A stretch of 11,898 nt of DNA, from NCBI GenBank assembly GCA_020200675.1, contig JAIVIG010000330.1, positions 1 through 11,898 on the forward strand, given 5' to 3'. This document shows positions 1-6,423 of this stretch, one piece after another. Positions within the stretch are counted from its first letter, which is position 1; each line of letters begins with the position of its first letter. The notes under the pieces were generated by a model, which was given only the letters and a program-made list of their open reading frames with translations, was not told the DNA's origin and ran no database searches. Position numbers and translations under genes: made by a program. Source of the stretch: Actinomycetota bacterium (lineage in GTDB: Bacteria; Actinomycetota; Rubrobacteria; Rubrobacterales; Rubrobacteraceae).

Positions 1-546
1 GGGCATGGGAGACGCCTCCAGCGCCCGGCGCACCGCCTCCGCCTCCCGCCCCACCTCATAATAATCCTCCGGCAGCGGCATCCGCAGTCTGTGCAGGAGG
101 TTGACGTAACCGTCGATCATGTCGAAGGCGTCGAAGCGAGACCTGAAGACCCTTCCCGCGCCGTGGACCCGCTTGAGCGCCAGCGCGGCACGAGCCGGCG
201 CTTCGGGACCTCTACCAAACCCCTCCCCGTCCATGCCGATCCCCTCGACAAACCGGGTCAGCATCGTGCCTTCTCTCGCGTCGAAGTAGAGCACCTCGGC
301 GTTGACCCCGGCGGCGGCCGCGGCCCGCGCGTTGTGTCCCTCGGCCGTCCGGTCTACGTAGTCGGAGGTCCCCTCGCCCGCGAGCCGTAGCACGTAGGCC
401 CCGGCTTCCGTGGTCACCTTGTAGCTGACGTTGGTCAAGGCGCCGCTGAGACGCTCGAGCCCGATGTTCTCCAACCGCACGTCCTTCAAAAGAGGCACGC
501 GCGCCAGCACGGCACGGATCCCATCCGGTCTTGCTTCTCGTTCCAT
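1..546 (-). CDS. Choline/ethanolamine kinase-like phosphotransferase, partial (runs off left edge)
   Basis: This minus-strand frame stays open to the window edge for 182 codons, so the C-terminal catalytic half is not seen. The visible part has the N-lobe pattern of the LicA/choline-kinase branch of the APH-like kinase fold: LSGALTNVSYKV (nucleotide-binding loop), then YVLRL with the ATP-contacting basic residue, then an E-rich helix and GTMLTRFVEG, the hinge-like strand. Members use ATP to phosphorylate small alcohols such as choline, ethanolamine or related substrates in the cytoplasm. The substrate here is unknown because the catalytic HxDxxxxN motif lies outside the window. The start is uncertain. 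ATG at 546 gives a family-typical N-terminus; GTG at 561 (GGGGA about 6 nt upstream) and ATG at 579 are in frame, and none has a strong Shine-Dalgarno. It lies 81-114 bp downstream of the methyltransferase stop, behind four phased direct repeats that suggest its own control. Confidence 0.75.
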   Translation of the reverse strand, partial: MEREARPDGIRAVLARVPLLKDVRLENIGLERLSGALTNVSYKVTTEAGAYVLRLAGEGTSDYVDRTAEGHNARAAAAAGVNAEVLYFDAREGTMLTRFVEGIGMDGEGFGRGPEAPARAALALKRVHGAGRVFRSRFDAFDMIDGYVNLLHRLRMPLPEDYYEVGREAEAVRRALEASPMP

Positions 547-601
547 ATGAGGTGAAAGCACGTTGTGTCCCCGATCCATGACACCCTAACGACCACCTCA
601 T

Positions 602-641
602 TGTAAACCAAATGTAAACTCCGCGTAAAATTTGTGTTAAA
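602..641 (-). promoter_or_regulatory. Four 11-bp-phased direct repeats, PHO-box-like operator
   Basis: Read on the minus strand, the 7-mers TTTAACA (641-635), TTTTACG (630-624), GTTTACA (619-613) and GTTTACA (608-602) are each separated by exactly 4 nt. The two proximal copies are identical. Four units with 11-bp period are the architecture bound head-to-tail by PhoB/PhoP-family winged-helix regulators (TTWACA-type in Bacillus, GTTCACC-type in Streptomyces and RegX3). The array lies between the methyltransferase stop and the kinase-like gene and points toward the kinase. A TAGGGT (588-583) 13 nt downstream, or TACAAT (605-600) overlapping the last unit, could serve as the -10. Which regulator binds is inference. 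Confidence 0.5.
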
Positions 642-660
642 TGCATAAGGTGCGGAGGAT

Positions 661-1494
661 CTACTCCCGGGACGCGAAGAGGACCATCGCCTGGCCGACG
701 TGGGGTCGCAGTGCGTCGTTGCGCGCCATGAAGGCTTCCAGCTCGCCCCTCTCGTCGAGGTCCTGGATGCGGGAGATGGTGCGGTCCAGGCGGTCCTCGG
801 AGACCAGCGACCAGACAGAGTCGCCGTCCCGCCACTCCTTAGAAAGGGGACCGCGGGGGTCGAAGTAGGACTCGCCCTGGACGGGGGCGTCGACCGGCGC
901 GAACCTTCCCCGGTACGCGAAGCCGCTGTCGGAGAGGATCCCGGCCAGCTCGTCGAGGGGGACGTAGCGTGCGCGCAGGGCGTCGGCGGCTTCCGGGATC
1001 AGGCTGTAGTGCCAGTAGCCGTGGCGCAGTTGCTCTTGCGAGCAGGTGTTGACCACGAGGACCCCGCCGGATTTCAGGACGCGGGCGAACTCGGCGAAGA
1101 CCCGGCGGTGGGCAGGGAAGTCCTTCGCGGCTTCGTCCGGCAGGTGGTGGAGCACCTGGTTGATCATGACCCCGTCGAAGTATTCGTCCTCGAAGGGCAG
1201 CTCGTCGATCCGGGCGGAGTGGAAGGAGATGCGGCCCTCGTCCTTCGCTTCGGCCAGCTTCTGCGCGGCGACCTCCAGCATACCGGGGTTCATGTCGACC
1301 GCCTCGATCCTGCCGACGTAGTCCAGCATCGCTTGTGAGTAGTTGCCGGTACCACACCCGGCATCCAGGATCACCGTCCGATCCAACGGCACGGGCGCGT
1401 GGGCGAAGCAGCCGACGGAGATCTCGGTCCCCACCGGCTCCCGCGTCTTGTCGTAGTTCCTGGATTTGTGCGTGTAGTTCTCGTAGCTGCTCAT
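661..1494 (-). CDS. Class I SAM-dependent methyltransferase
   Basis: This is a 277-residue cytosolic Rossmann-fold methyltransferase. Motif I is VILDAGCGTG (41-50), which binds SAM. The acidic end of strand 2 is AVDMNPGML (65-73), followed by an LPFEDEYFDGVM region with INQVLHHLPD (111-120) and the strand-4/5 motif LKSGGVLVVNT (140-150). The N-terminus SSYENYTHKSRNYDKTRE resembles the cap seen in small-molecule methyltransferases of the UbiE/Methyltransf_11 type. The C-terminal 120 residues form a substrate cap I cannot assign. The ATG start is well supported by AAAGGAG 6 nt upstream. The gene is divergent from the TIM-barrel gene at 1675 and followed on the same strand by the kinase-like gene; whether they share a transcript is unclear because of the operator-like repeats between them. 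The substrate is unknown. Confidence 0.88.
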   Translation of the reverse strand: MSSYENYTHKSRNYDKTREPVGTEISVGCFAHAPVPLDRTVILDAGCGTGNYSQAMLDYVGRIEAVDMNPGMLEVAAQKLAEAKDEGRISFHSARIDELPFEDEYFDGVMINQVLHHLPDEAAKDFPAHRRVFAEFARVLKSGGVLVVNTCSQEQLRHGYWHYSLIPEAADALRARYVPLDELAGILSDSGFAYRGRFAPVDAPVQGESYFDPRGPLSKEWRDGDSVWSLVSEDRLDRTISRIQDLDERGELEAFMARNDALRPHVGQAMVLFASRE

Positions 1495-1540
1495 CCCGAA
1501 CTCCTTTCCGGGTCGATCTTTATATCTCGAAGCAACAAGA

Positions 1541-1585
1541 GCCTATTCTAGTAGGCCCAATAGGCCGGTAAACGCAGGTTTTACC
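1541..1585. promoter_or_regulatory. Two inverted repeats in the divergent methyltransferase/TIM-barrel intergenic region
   Basis: GCCTATT (1541-1547) is matched by AATAGGC (1559-1565) with an 11-nt spacer. GGTAAA (1567-1572) is matched by TTTACC (1580-1585) with a 7-nt spacer. The two dyads lie 1 nt apart in the 180-bp divergent gap. This placement suits operators for a dimeric regulator acting on one or both genes. A TATACT at about 1630 could be a -10 for the rightward gene, but no good -35 precedes it. The function is inferred from symmetry and position only. Confidence 0.35.
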
Positions 1586-1674
1586 CAGCATTAACGCTCT
1601 TTTCACTCAAGACATGGTTATCGACCTTATACTTGGCCGCGATTTTACGGCTCTTAAGGGAGGACAAGGACCGT

Positions 1675-2604
1675 ATGGCTTTTCGGACCGTGGGCATAAA
1701 CCAGCCGTGGAGACGGCCGGACAGCCTCTTCGGGCTCGCCGAGGATCTCGCATCCTCGAAGCGCGCCGGGGCAGACTTCGTCGAGCTGATGCCGCACGAC
1801 CTGGGCGTCATCCTCGGCGGTGAGCTCGACTCTAGCCGGCTACTGCCCGTTCAGGAGTTGCTGCTCGAGGCGAACCTGGCCTACACCGTTCACGCCCCGC
1901 TGGAGGTAAACCTCATGGACCTGGCCTCCCGCGACGTTCAGCGCGACGTCCTCGACGCCAGCCTCCGGTTCGCCGGCGGCATCGGCGCGCAGATAGTAGT
2001 CTGCCACGCCGGCCAGCGGATAGCGTCGCGCGACGCCCGGTACAGCTTCAAAGAGCAGCTCGCCGCCGAGCGGCGCGCGCTGCGAGAGGCAGGAGAGACG
2101 GCCGGGAAGCTCGGCGTGACCATCGCCGTCGAGAACTACTACCCCGAGTTGCCCGTCGTTCGTGGGGCGGTCTACGATTACTCCGTCTGGCCCTCCGAGC
2201 TGGCCGAGCAGATCTGTGCGGTGGATAATCCCTCGGTCGGTATATGCCTGGACGTTGGACACGCGGCCCTAGCGTCGGGCGTCTTCGGCTTCGACTACGT
2301 GGAGGAGTGCGCCGCCGCGGCCCCCCTCGTCCGTCACGTACACCTCCACGACAACCTGATGAAGACCAACCTCCTGGGTGAGCCGCCCGTCTCCGAGCAC
2401 CCCGTCTACGGGCTCGGAGACCTGCACCTGCCGCCCGGGATGGGAACCGTCCCGCTCGAAGACCTGTTTCGCCGGGTGGACTTCCCCGAAAGCACCTCGT
2501 GCTGCGTGGAGCTCTCCCCCGACTTCTATTCCCTGGCCCCGCAAGCTTTGCGATCCGCCCGTGGGATCGTAGGACCTACGCCCCGGGAACGAATCGCCTC
2601 CTGA
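1675..2604 (+). CDS. Xylose-isomerase-like TIM-barrel protein (AP endonuclease family 2 fold)
   Basis: This is a 309-residue soluble protein. Metal-site and barrel motifs come in the usual order: TVHAPLEV (71-78), IVVCHAG (107-113), ITIAVENY (149-155, metal-binding Glu153), GICLDVGHA (189-197, Asp193/His196), HVHLHDN (221-227) and GLGDLHLPPGMG (246-257), ending with CVELSP (277-282, Glu279). This is the divalent-metal arrangement of the family that includes endonuclease IV, sugar-phosphate isomerases, hydroxypyruvate isomerase and IolE/IolI. The motifs support an isomerase or epimerase-like enzyme, but they do not fix the substrate, and a DNA-repair role cannot be excluded. I chose ATG at 1675 because AAGGGAGGA lies 10 nt upstream and the next residues FRTVGINQP begin the first strand; an upstream in-frame start at 1633 adds non-conserved residues. 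It is transcribed alone, away from the methyltransferase, toward the structured gap 2605-2866. Confidence 0.8.
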   Translation: MAFRTVGINQPWRRPDSLFGLAEDLASSKRAGADFVELMPHDLGVILGGELDSSRLLPVQELLLEANLAYTVHAPLEVNLMDLASRDVQRDVLDASLRFAGGIGAQIVVCHAGQRIASRDARYSFKEQLAAERRALREAGETAGKLGVTIAVENYYPELPVVRGAVYDYSVWPSELAEQICAVDNPSVGICLDVGHAALASGVFGFDYVEECAAAAPLVRHVHLHDNLMKTNLLGEPPVSEHPVYGLGDLHLPPGMGTVPLEDLFRRVDFPESTSCCVELSPDFYSLAPQALRSARGIVGPTPRERIAS

Positions 2605-2609
2605 ATCCC

Positions 2610-2664
2610 AACCGGCGGCCCTAGCCCGCGCGCCAACGTTGCCTTCCATGGTTGCTCGCCGGTT
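2610..2664 (+). terminator. Long-loop inverted repeat after the TIM-barrel gene, possible terminator or end-protecting hairpin
   Basis: AACCGGCG (2610-2617) is exactly complementary to CGCCGGTT (2657-2664), and the pairing resumes after one mismatch at CCC/GG outside. The 39-nt loop contains the palindrome CAACGTTG (2634-2641). It begins 6 nt after the stop codon. There is no T-tract, so intrinsic termination is doubtful. A Rho-dependent end or an mRNA-stabilising structure is as likely. Confidence 0.3.
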
Positions 2665-2702
2665 TGGTGGGACTGCAGGACCGAACTACTCCGTTAAGTT
2701 AA

Positions 2703-2868
2703 GGCATGCTCCGGGGCCGGAGGGTTTCGTGGCGACGCGAAGGCTATGGAGGACAGCGAGGAGTTCGGAGCCCATGGGCAAAATTCCTTGCTGCTTAGTC
2801 TGTCTTAGCGGAGAGCCCTCCGAACCCGGGGACACGCTCCATAGATCGACGCCTCCATATAGCATGCT
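2703..2868 (+). ncRNA. Candidate multi-branched structured RNA in a convergent intergenic region
   Basis: Complementary arms tile almost the whole segment. A closing helix pairs GGCATGCT (2703-2710) with AGCATGCT (2861-2868). Hairpin A is CTCCGG-GG-CCGGAG (2709-2722). Hairpin B is TTCGTG-GCGA-CGCGAA (2726-2741), with a GNRA tetraloop. A long arm has outer stem CTATGGAG/CTCCATAG (2744-2751 with 2837-2844) and inner stem GTTCGGAG/CTCCGAAC (2763-2770 with 2818-2825), separated by 11 nt on each side. Inside, CTGCT/AGCGG (2791-2795 with 2807-2811) can pair. Hairpin B, the innermost stem and the closing helix each contain a G-U pair that works only if the plus strand is transcribed. The closing helix and the full hairpin A share two bases. 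I do not recognise the family. It overlaps the histidine kinase stop codon in antisense, and no promoter or T-tract is evident. Confidence 0.4.
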
Positions 2869-4345
2869 ACAGTGTGAAGTAGATGGTCGCGCCGCGTCCT
2901 ACCTCCCCTTCGGCCCACATTCGCCCCCCGTGACGTTGCACGATGCGCGCCGCCATCGCGAGACCGATTCCCGTACCTTCGAATTCGTCCGGGCCATGCA
3001 ACCTTTGGAAGACACCGAATAGCTTGTCGGCGTAGGCCATGTCGAAACCGACCCCGTTGTCGCGTACGAAATATGCCGGCGCGCCCTCGTCCTTCGCGAC
3101 GCCGAACTCGATCCGCGCCCGCTTCTCCGTGAACTTCCACGCGTTGCTCAACAGGTTCTCCAACGCCACCTTCAGCAATCGCCGGTCCCCCTCAGCTACC
3201 AGACCCTTCTCTATCACGAACTCCACCCACCGTTCCGGATCACTCTGCTTGAGCTCCTCGGCGATGCCCTCGACCAGGCCACTCAGGTCCACCGTCTCGT
3301 AGCGTATCTCGGCGCGCGTTACGCGCGACAGTTCTAGCAGACCGTCTATCAACCTGCCCATACGTTGGCCGGCGATCACCACGCGCCTCAGGTAGTCTCT
3401 ACCCTTCTCGTCGAGTCCGTCAGCGTACTCTTCCAACAGTACCTGGCTAAAACCGCTGATGCCCCTCAGCGGAGCGCGCAGGTCGTGCGCGACGGAATAG
3501 GCGAACTGCTCGAGCTCGGCGTTGGAGCTCGCCAGCTCCGCCGCCCGCCGCGCGAGCTCCCTCTCCGCCTGCTTGCGTTCGGTGACGTCCCGATGATTGA
3601 ACACCAATCCTCTTACGCTCGGATCTTCCAGCAGGTTGTTGGCAATCCCCTCGAGCCAGCGCCAGGTGCCGTCCTTGTGCCGAACACGAGTCTCTACCGC
3701 CACCGGGTGAACCCCGGGCTTGGCCAGAGCCTCGGCGAGTTCCTTGAACCCCTTCTCCAAGTCATCGGGATGTACGTATTCGCCGGTGTTGGTACCGAGC
3801 ATCTCTTCGGGTCGGTAGCCCAGCGTCCTCTCGACCGATGGACTCATGTACCGTATGGTTCCGTCGGCGTCGGTCACCATGATGATATCCAGCGCGTTCT
3901 GGATAAGGGCGCGGAACCGCCCTTCGCTCTCGCGCAGCCTCTCCTCGATCCGCTTGCGCTCGGTGGTGTCGCGGATTATAGCGAGCGCCAAACGCCCGCT
4001 GGCTGCCGCGTCGTCGATCGGGCTGACAGGAGCGAGCGACATCTCGATGCGGATCTCCTCACCGGTTTTGTGTACGGCGGGCAGGTCTAGCAGCACGCGG
4101 GAGTCGACGTAGGGTCCGTGGCCCGTCTCCCGGTAACGGTCCAGGCCCGCTCGATGCTGAGCTTTGAGGCGATCGGGGACTAGATCGTCGACGCGCAGCT
4201 CGAGCGCCTCGGTGGACGAGTACCCGAAGATTTCCGTCGCGGCCGGGTTCCAGAGGACAATCTGCCCGGTGTCCGCCTCCGCGACCACGACCGCGTCCCG
4301 TATGCTCTCGAACAACCTGCCGATGCCCACATCCCGCGGTTTCAC
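2867..4345 (-). CDS. Soluble double-PAS sensor histidine kinase (orphan)
   Basis: This 492-residue kinase has no transmembrane segment or signal peptide, so it senses something inside the cell. Order: PAS 1 (about 8-128, with AVVVAEADTGQIVLWNPAATEIFGY and the trailing IIRDTTERKR), PAS 2 (about 138-258, ALDIIMVTDADGTIRYMSPS to HRDVTERKQ), a short coiled linker (259-281), HisKA with phospho-acceptor His287 in SVAHDLRAPL, and a HATPase domain. The ATPase domain shows the N box (ENLLSNAWKF, 396-405), G1 (DNGVGFD, 429-435), RLHGPDEFEGTGIGLA (449-463) and a C-terminal RHGGRMWAEGEVGRGATIYFTL-type G3 region. No cofactor-binding cysteine or histidine is obvious in the PAS domains, so the ligand is unknown. 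No receiver domain or response-regulator gene is present. The GTG start at 4345 lies 27 bp after the AAA ATPase stop but lacks a clear Shine-Dalgarno; the in-frame GTG at 4330 is an alternative. It is probably cotranscribed with the ATPase. Confidence 0.9.
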   Translation of the reverse strand: MKPRDVGIGRLFESIRDAVVVAEADTGQIVLWNPAATEIFGYSSTEALELRVDDLVPDRLKAQHRAGLDRYRETGHGPYVDSRVLLDLPAVHKTGEEIRIEMSLAPVSPIDDAAASGRLALAIIRDTTERKRIEERLRESEGRFRALIQNALDIIMVTDADGTIRYMSPSVERTLGYRPEEMLGTNTGEYVHPDDLEKGFKELAEALAKPGVHPVAVETRVRHKDGTWRWLEGIANNLLEDPSVRGLVFNHRDVTERKQAERELARRAAELASSNAELEQFAYSVAHDLRAPLRGISGFSQVLLEEYADGLDEKGRDYLRRVVIAGQRMGRLIDGLLELSRVTRAEIRYETVDLSGLVEGIAEELKQSDPERWVEFVIEKGLVAEGDRRLLKVALENLLSNAWKFTEKRARIEFGVAKDEGAPAYFVRDNGVGFDMAYADKLFGVFQRLHGPDEFEGTGIGLAMAARIVQRHGGRMWAEGEVGRGATIYFTL

Positions 4346-4372
4346 GATCGGCGAGAGCTCAGCCCGGTACTG

Positions 4373-5911
4373 TCATCGGCGGACGCTCGGGCCGACGCGC
4401 TTCATGGCGGTGCGGAAGTCGTAGGTGCTGATGGAGAGGCTGCCCAGCTTGTTCGGCGAGACCCTCTTCTCCAGGTCCCGCAGGTTTATGGTGCGCCTCA
4501 TGCACACTAGCGCCGCCTCCCGGCACAGAGCCTCCAAGTCCGCTCCCGAGTAGTCGCGCGTCGCGGCGGAGATCTGTTTGAGGTCCAGGTCGGGAGCCGC
4601 GGGCATGCCTTCGGCGTGAATCTTGAGGATGTGCAGGCGCGCCTCGGCGTCGGGGAGCCCTACCTCGATCTCGTGGTCGAAGCGGCCCGGTCGTCTCAGA
4701 GCCGGGTCCAGGGCGCTCGGGCGGTTGGTCGTGGCGATGACGCAGATGCGCCCCAGATCGTTCATCCCATCCATCAGCGAGAGCAGTTGGGAGACGAGCG
4801 TCGCCTCGAAGCTCTCGCTCATCGCGTCGCGCGAGGAGGCGAAGGAGTCTATCTCATCGAAGAGTATTATCGCGGGCGCTTTGGCCCTCGCCTCGGCGAA
4901 GATGTTCCTCAGACGAGCCTCGCTCTGACCCCAGTACTTGTTGAGGATCTCCGGCCCCGCCACCGCTATGAAGTGCGCCCCGCTCTCGTGCGCGACCGCC
5001 CGCGCGAGCAGGGTCTTCCCGGTCCCCGGCGGGCCGTAGAAGAGTATCCCCTTGTGCGGCCGGATGCCGAGCCTCTGAAATATCTCCGGGTGTGTTATGG
5101 GCAGCTCGACGGCTTCGCGCACGAGGGCCACGGTCTCGCGCATCCCGCCGACGTCCTCGTAGCGCGTCTCGGGCACGTTGCGCGAGCCCGGCGCACCCCC
5201 CGAAGCCGCCACGACCCCGACCCCACCCTGGCGCACGCTCTTCGCGAGGCGCTCGAAGAGGCCCTCTTTCGGGTCGGGAGCCGGGGTCTCTTCCGGTGCG
5301 GGGTCGTTGTTCTTGGCCACGGTCCAGCTCGATAGAGGCCCGCTGCCCCTGTAGCGCCAGGCTTCGTCGCGGTTCGGGTCTATCCGCTCGGGGAGGCGGG
5401 CTAGGATCTCGGCGGTCCCGTCGAGGTCGAGGATCGGGCACCGCGCGCAAGGCCCGAGGTCCGAGAGTACGCGCTCGGTGAGCCTTTCCTTGTCCACCTC
5501 GAAGACGCCGTCCTCGCCCATCGCGCCGAAGGCGTACCAGGAGTTCGAGGTCGCGTGGTCGTTGTCGTAGACCCGGATCTGCTTGCACGGAAAGAGCTGC
5601 TTGCCCCCGAGCTTCTTTGGCGTACACCAATCCCGCGCCGACGTACCCCGGCGCTGCTTGCGCAGAAAGCAGCCCAGCCCCCCGAAGAGCTCCTCGCCGC
5701 CCAGCGCGACGCCGTCCGCCGCGTACTCGGCCCCCCGCTCTCCCCGCAACAGCGTCCCCAGGTCGTCCAGAGGACGCCAGTCCTCCGGCAGCTCCAGTTC
5801 GACGTCCACCTTCGCCGTGCCGTTCTCACCCTCGATCCGGTAAGATGGATGCCGGGCCGCGACGGAGGCCGCCCGTCCCAGGGGACCTTCGGAACTCAGG
5901 GGAAATCTCAT
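4373..5911 (-). CDS. CDC48-like single-module AAA ATPase with a cysteine-containing N-terminal region
   Basis: The last half is a complete AAA module: YEDVGGM (start of the module, 251-257), Walker A GPPGTGKT (293-300), pore-loop region EILNKYWGQSE, Walker B IILFDEID (348-355, catalytic Glu353), sensor-1 Asn396 in VIATTNRPSALDPALRRPGRFD, likely arginine fingers Arg407/Arg410, and sensor-2 SGADL (455-459). Such proteins form hexamers that unfold or remodel protein substrates in the cytosol. No protease domain is attached. Residues 1-200 match no N-domain I know. They hold Cys81, Cys96 and Cys109, then Cys155-x2-Cys158, a spacing that could bind zinc or an iron-sulfur cluster. An acidic Pro-rich linker (about 203-215) joins the halves. 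I chose ATG 5911 because GAGGG lies 5 nt upstream; GTG 5941 would add 10 residues but has no Shine-Dalgarno. It heads a probable two-gene operon with the histidine kinase. Confidence 0.88.
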   Translation of the reverse strand: MRFPLSSEGPLGRAASVAARHPSYRIEGENGTAKVDVELELPEDWRPLDDLGTLLRGERGAEYAADGVALGGEELFGGLGCFLRKQRRGTSARDWCTPKKLGGKQLFPCKQIRVYDNDHATSNSWYAFGAMGEDGVFEVDKERLTERVLSDLGPCARCPILDLDGTAEILARLPERIDPNRDEAWRYRGSGPLSSWTVAKNNDPAPEETPAPDPKEGLFERLAKSVRQGGVGVVAASGGAPGSRNVPETRYEDVGGMRETVALVREAVELPITHPEIFQRLGIRPHKGILFYGPPGTGKTLLARAVAHESGAHFIAVAGPEILNKYWGQSEARLRNIFAEARAKAPAIILFDEIDSFASSRDAMSESFEATLVSQLLSLMDGMNDLGRICVIATTNRPSALDPALRRPGRFDHEIEVGLPDAEARLHILKIHAEGMPAAPDLDLKQISAATRDYSGADLEALCREAALVCMRRTINLRDLEKRVSPNKLGSLSISTYDFRTAMKRVGPSVRR

Positions 5912-5980
5912 CCGAACCCTCACGAAGAACGATTTTACCACCGCGCAAGAGAAGACCGGCTCTTATAAAGGAGGACCGAA

Positions 5981-6388
5981 GTGAGCGACGAAAAGAGGCC
6001 GCCCGTCTCGACCCGCGGCGGCGACGACGGGACCACCACCCTGCTCGGGGCCGGCCGTATCTCCAAGCACGACGCCCGCATAATCGTTCTCGGCGACGTG
6101 GACGAGGCGAGCTCCTTCATCGGCCTCGCCCGCGCCGAGTCGGACGGAGACGTGGCGGAGTTGCTGATCGGGCTGCAGCGGCTACTCTACCGGGTCATGG
6201 GTGACGTCGCCATGCCCGAAGAGGAGAACGCCGTCGGCGAGAGCGACCTCAAGTACCTGGACGCGGCGCTCGAGGAGTGGCGCGATCGGACCGAGATCCC
6301 CAACGAGTTCGTCATCCCCGGGGAGACGAGGCTCCCTCTCAAAAGAGTAATTGCGCTCCCGGCGTCGAGGCACGCCCCGGGGGTATGA
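5981..6388 (+). CDS. PduO-type cob(I)alamin adenosyltransferase-like protein lacking the C-terminal third
   Basis: The N-terminal part fits the PduO-type family, which transfers adenosyl from ATP to cob(I)alamin. It has the ATP-binding motif STRGGDDGTTTLLGAGRISKHD (10-31), the GDVDEASSFIGLARA helix (39-52), the LQRLLYRVMGDVAMP helix (65-79) and NEFVIPG (108-114). In known family members this last motif leads into a helix with the ARTVARRAER-type arginine cluster and an N-rich final helix, about 180-190 residues in all. Here similarity stops at about residue 115, followed by LPLKRVIALPASRHAPGV and a stop; neither other plus frame continues the family sequence. The arginines needed for catalysis are therefore missing, and the gene is probably non-functional or repurposed. 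GTG 5981 is strongly supported by AAAGGAGG 6-7 nt upstream. It lies 35 bp before the LLM oxidoreductase and is divergent from the AAA gene. Confidence 0.7.
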   Translation: MSDEKRPPVSTRGGDDGTTTLLGAGRISKHDARIIVLGDVDEASSFIGLARAESDGDVAELLIGLQRLLYRVMGDVAMPEEENAVGESDLKYLDAALEEWRDRTEIPNEFVIPGETRLPLKRVIALPASRHAPGV

Positions 6389-6423
6389 TGTGGGGCAGTA
6401 GGCAACTCCCCGGGAGGTTTCGT

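Noticed and set aside
212..835. Long minus-strand open frame across the kinase start and the methyltransferase end
   Set aside because: It overlaps two genes with clear family motifs in other frames. Its product is Arg/Gly-rich as expected of a shifted GC-rich frame.
839..1357. 172-codon minus-strand frame inside the methyltransferase
   Set aside because: This is a frame-shifted shadow of the methyltransferase coding sequence, with no domain signal.
2759..2780. Resemblance to the conserved 5' core of RNase P RNA (GAGGA...TCGGAGCCCATGGGC)
   Set aside because: Only a short stretch is similar. The following conserved P-RNA segments and the total length (about 350-400 nt) are missing, and the kinase gene occupies the space.
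2744..2844. Nested arms with spacers resembling an integron attC site
   Set aside because: attC requires RYYYAAC at the 5' side and GTTRRRY at the 3' side. Here the orientation is reversed (GTT outside left, AAC outside right), and no integrase or cassette array is present.
5962..5967. TTATAA just before the adenosyltransferase-like gene as a -10 element
   Set aside because: It abuts the AAAGGAGG ribosome site, so initiation there would leave no usable leader, and no -35 lies at proper distance.
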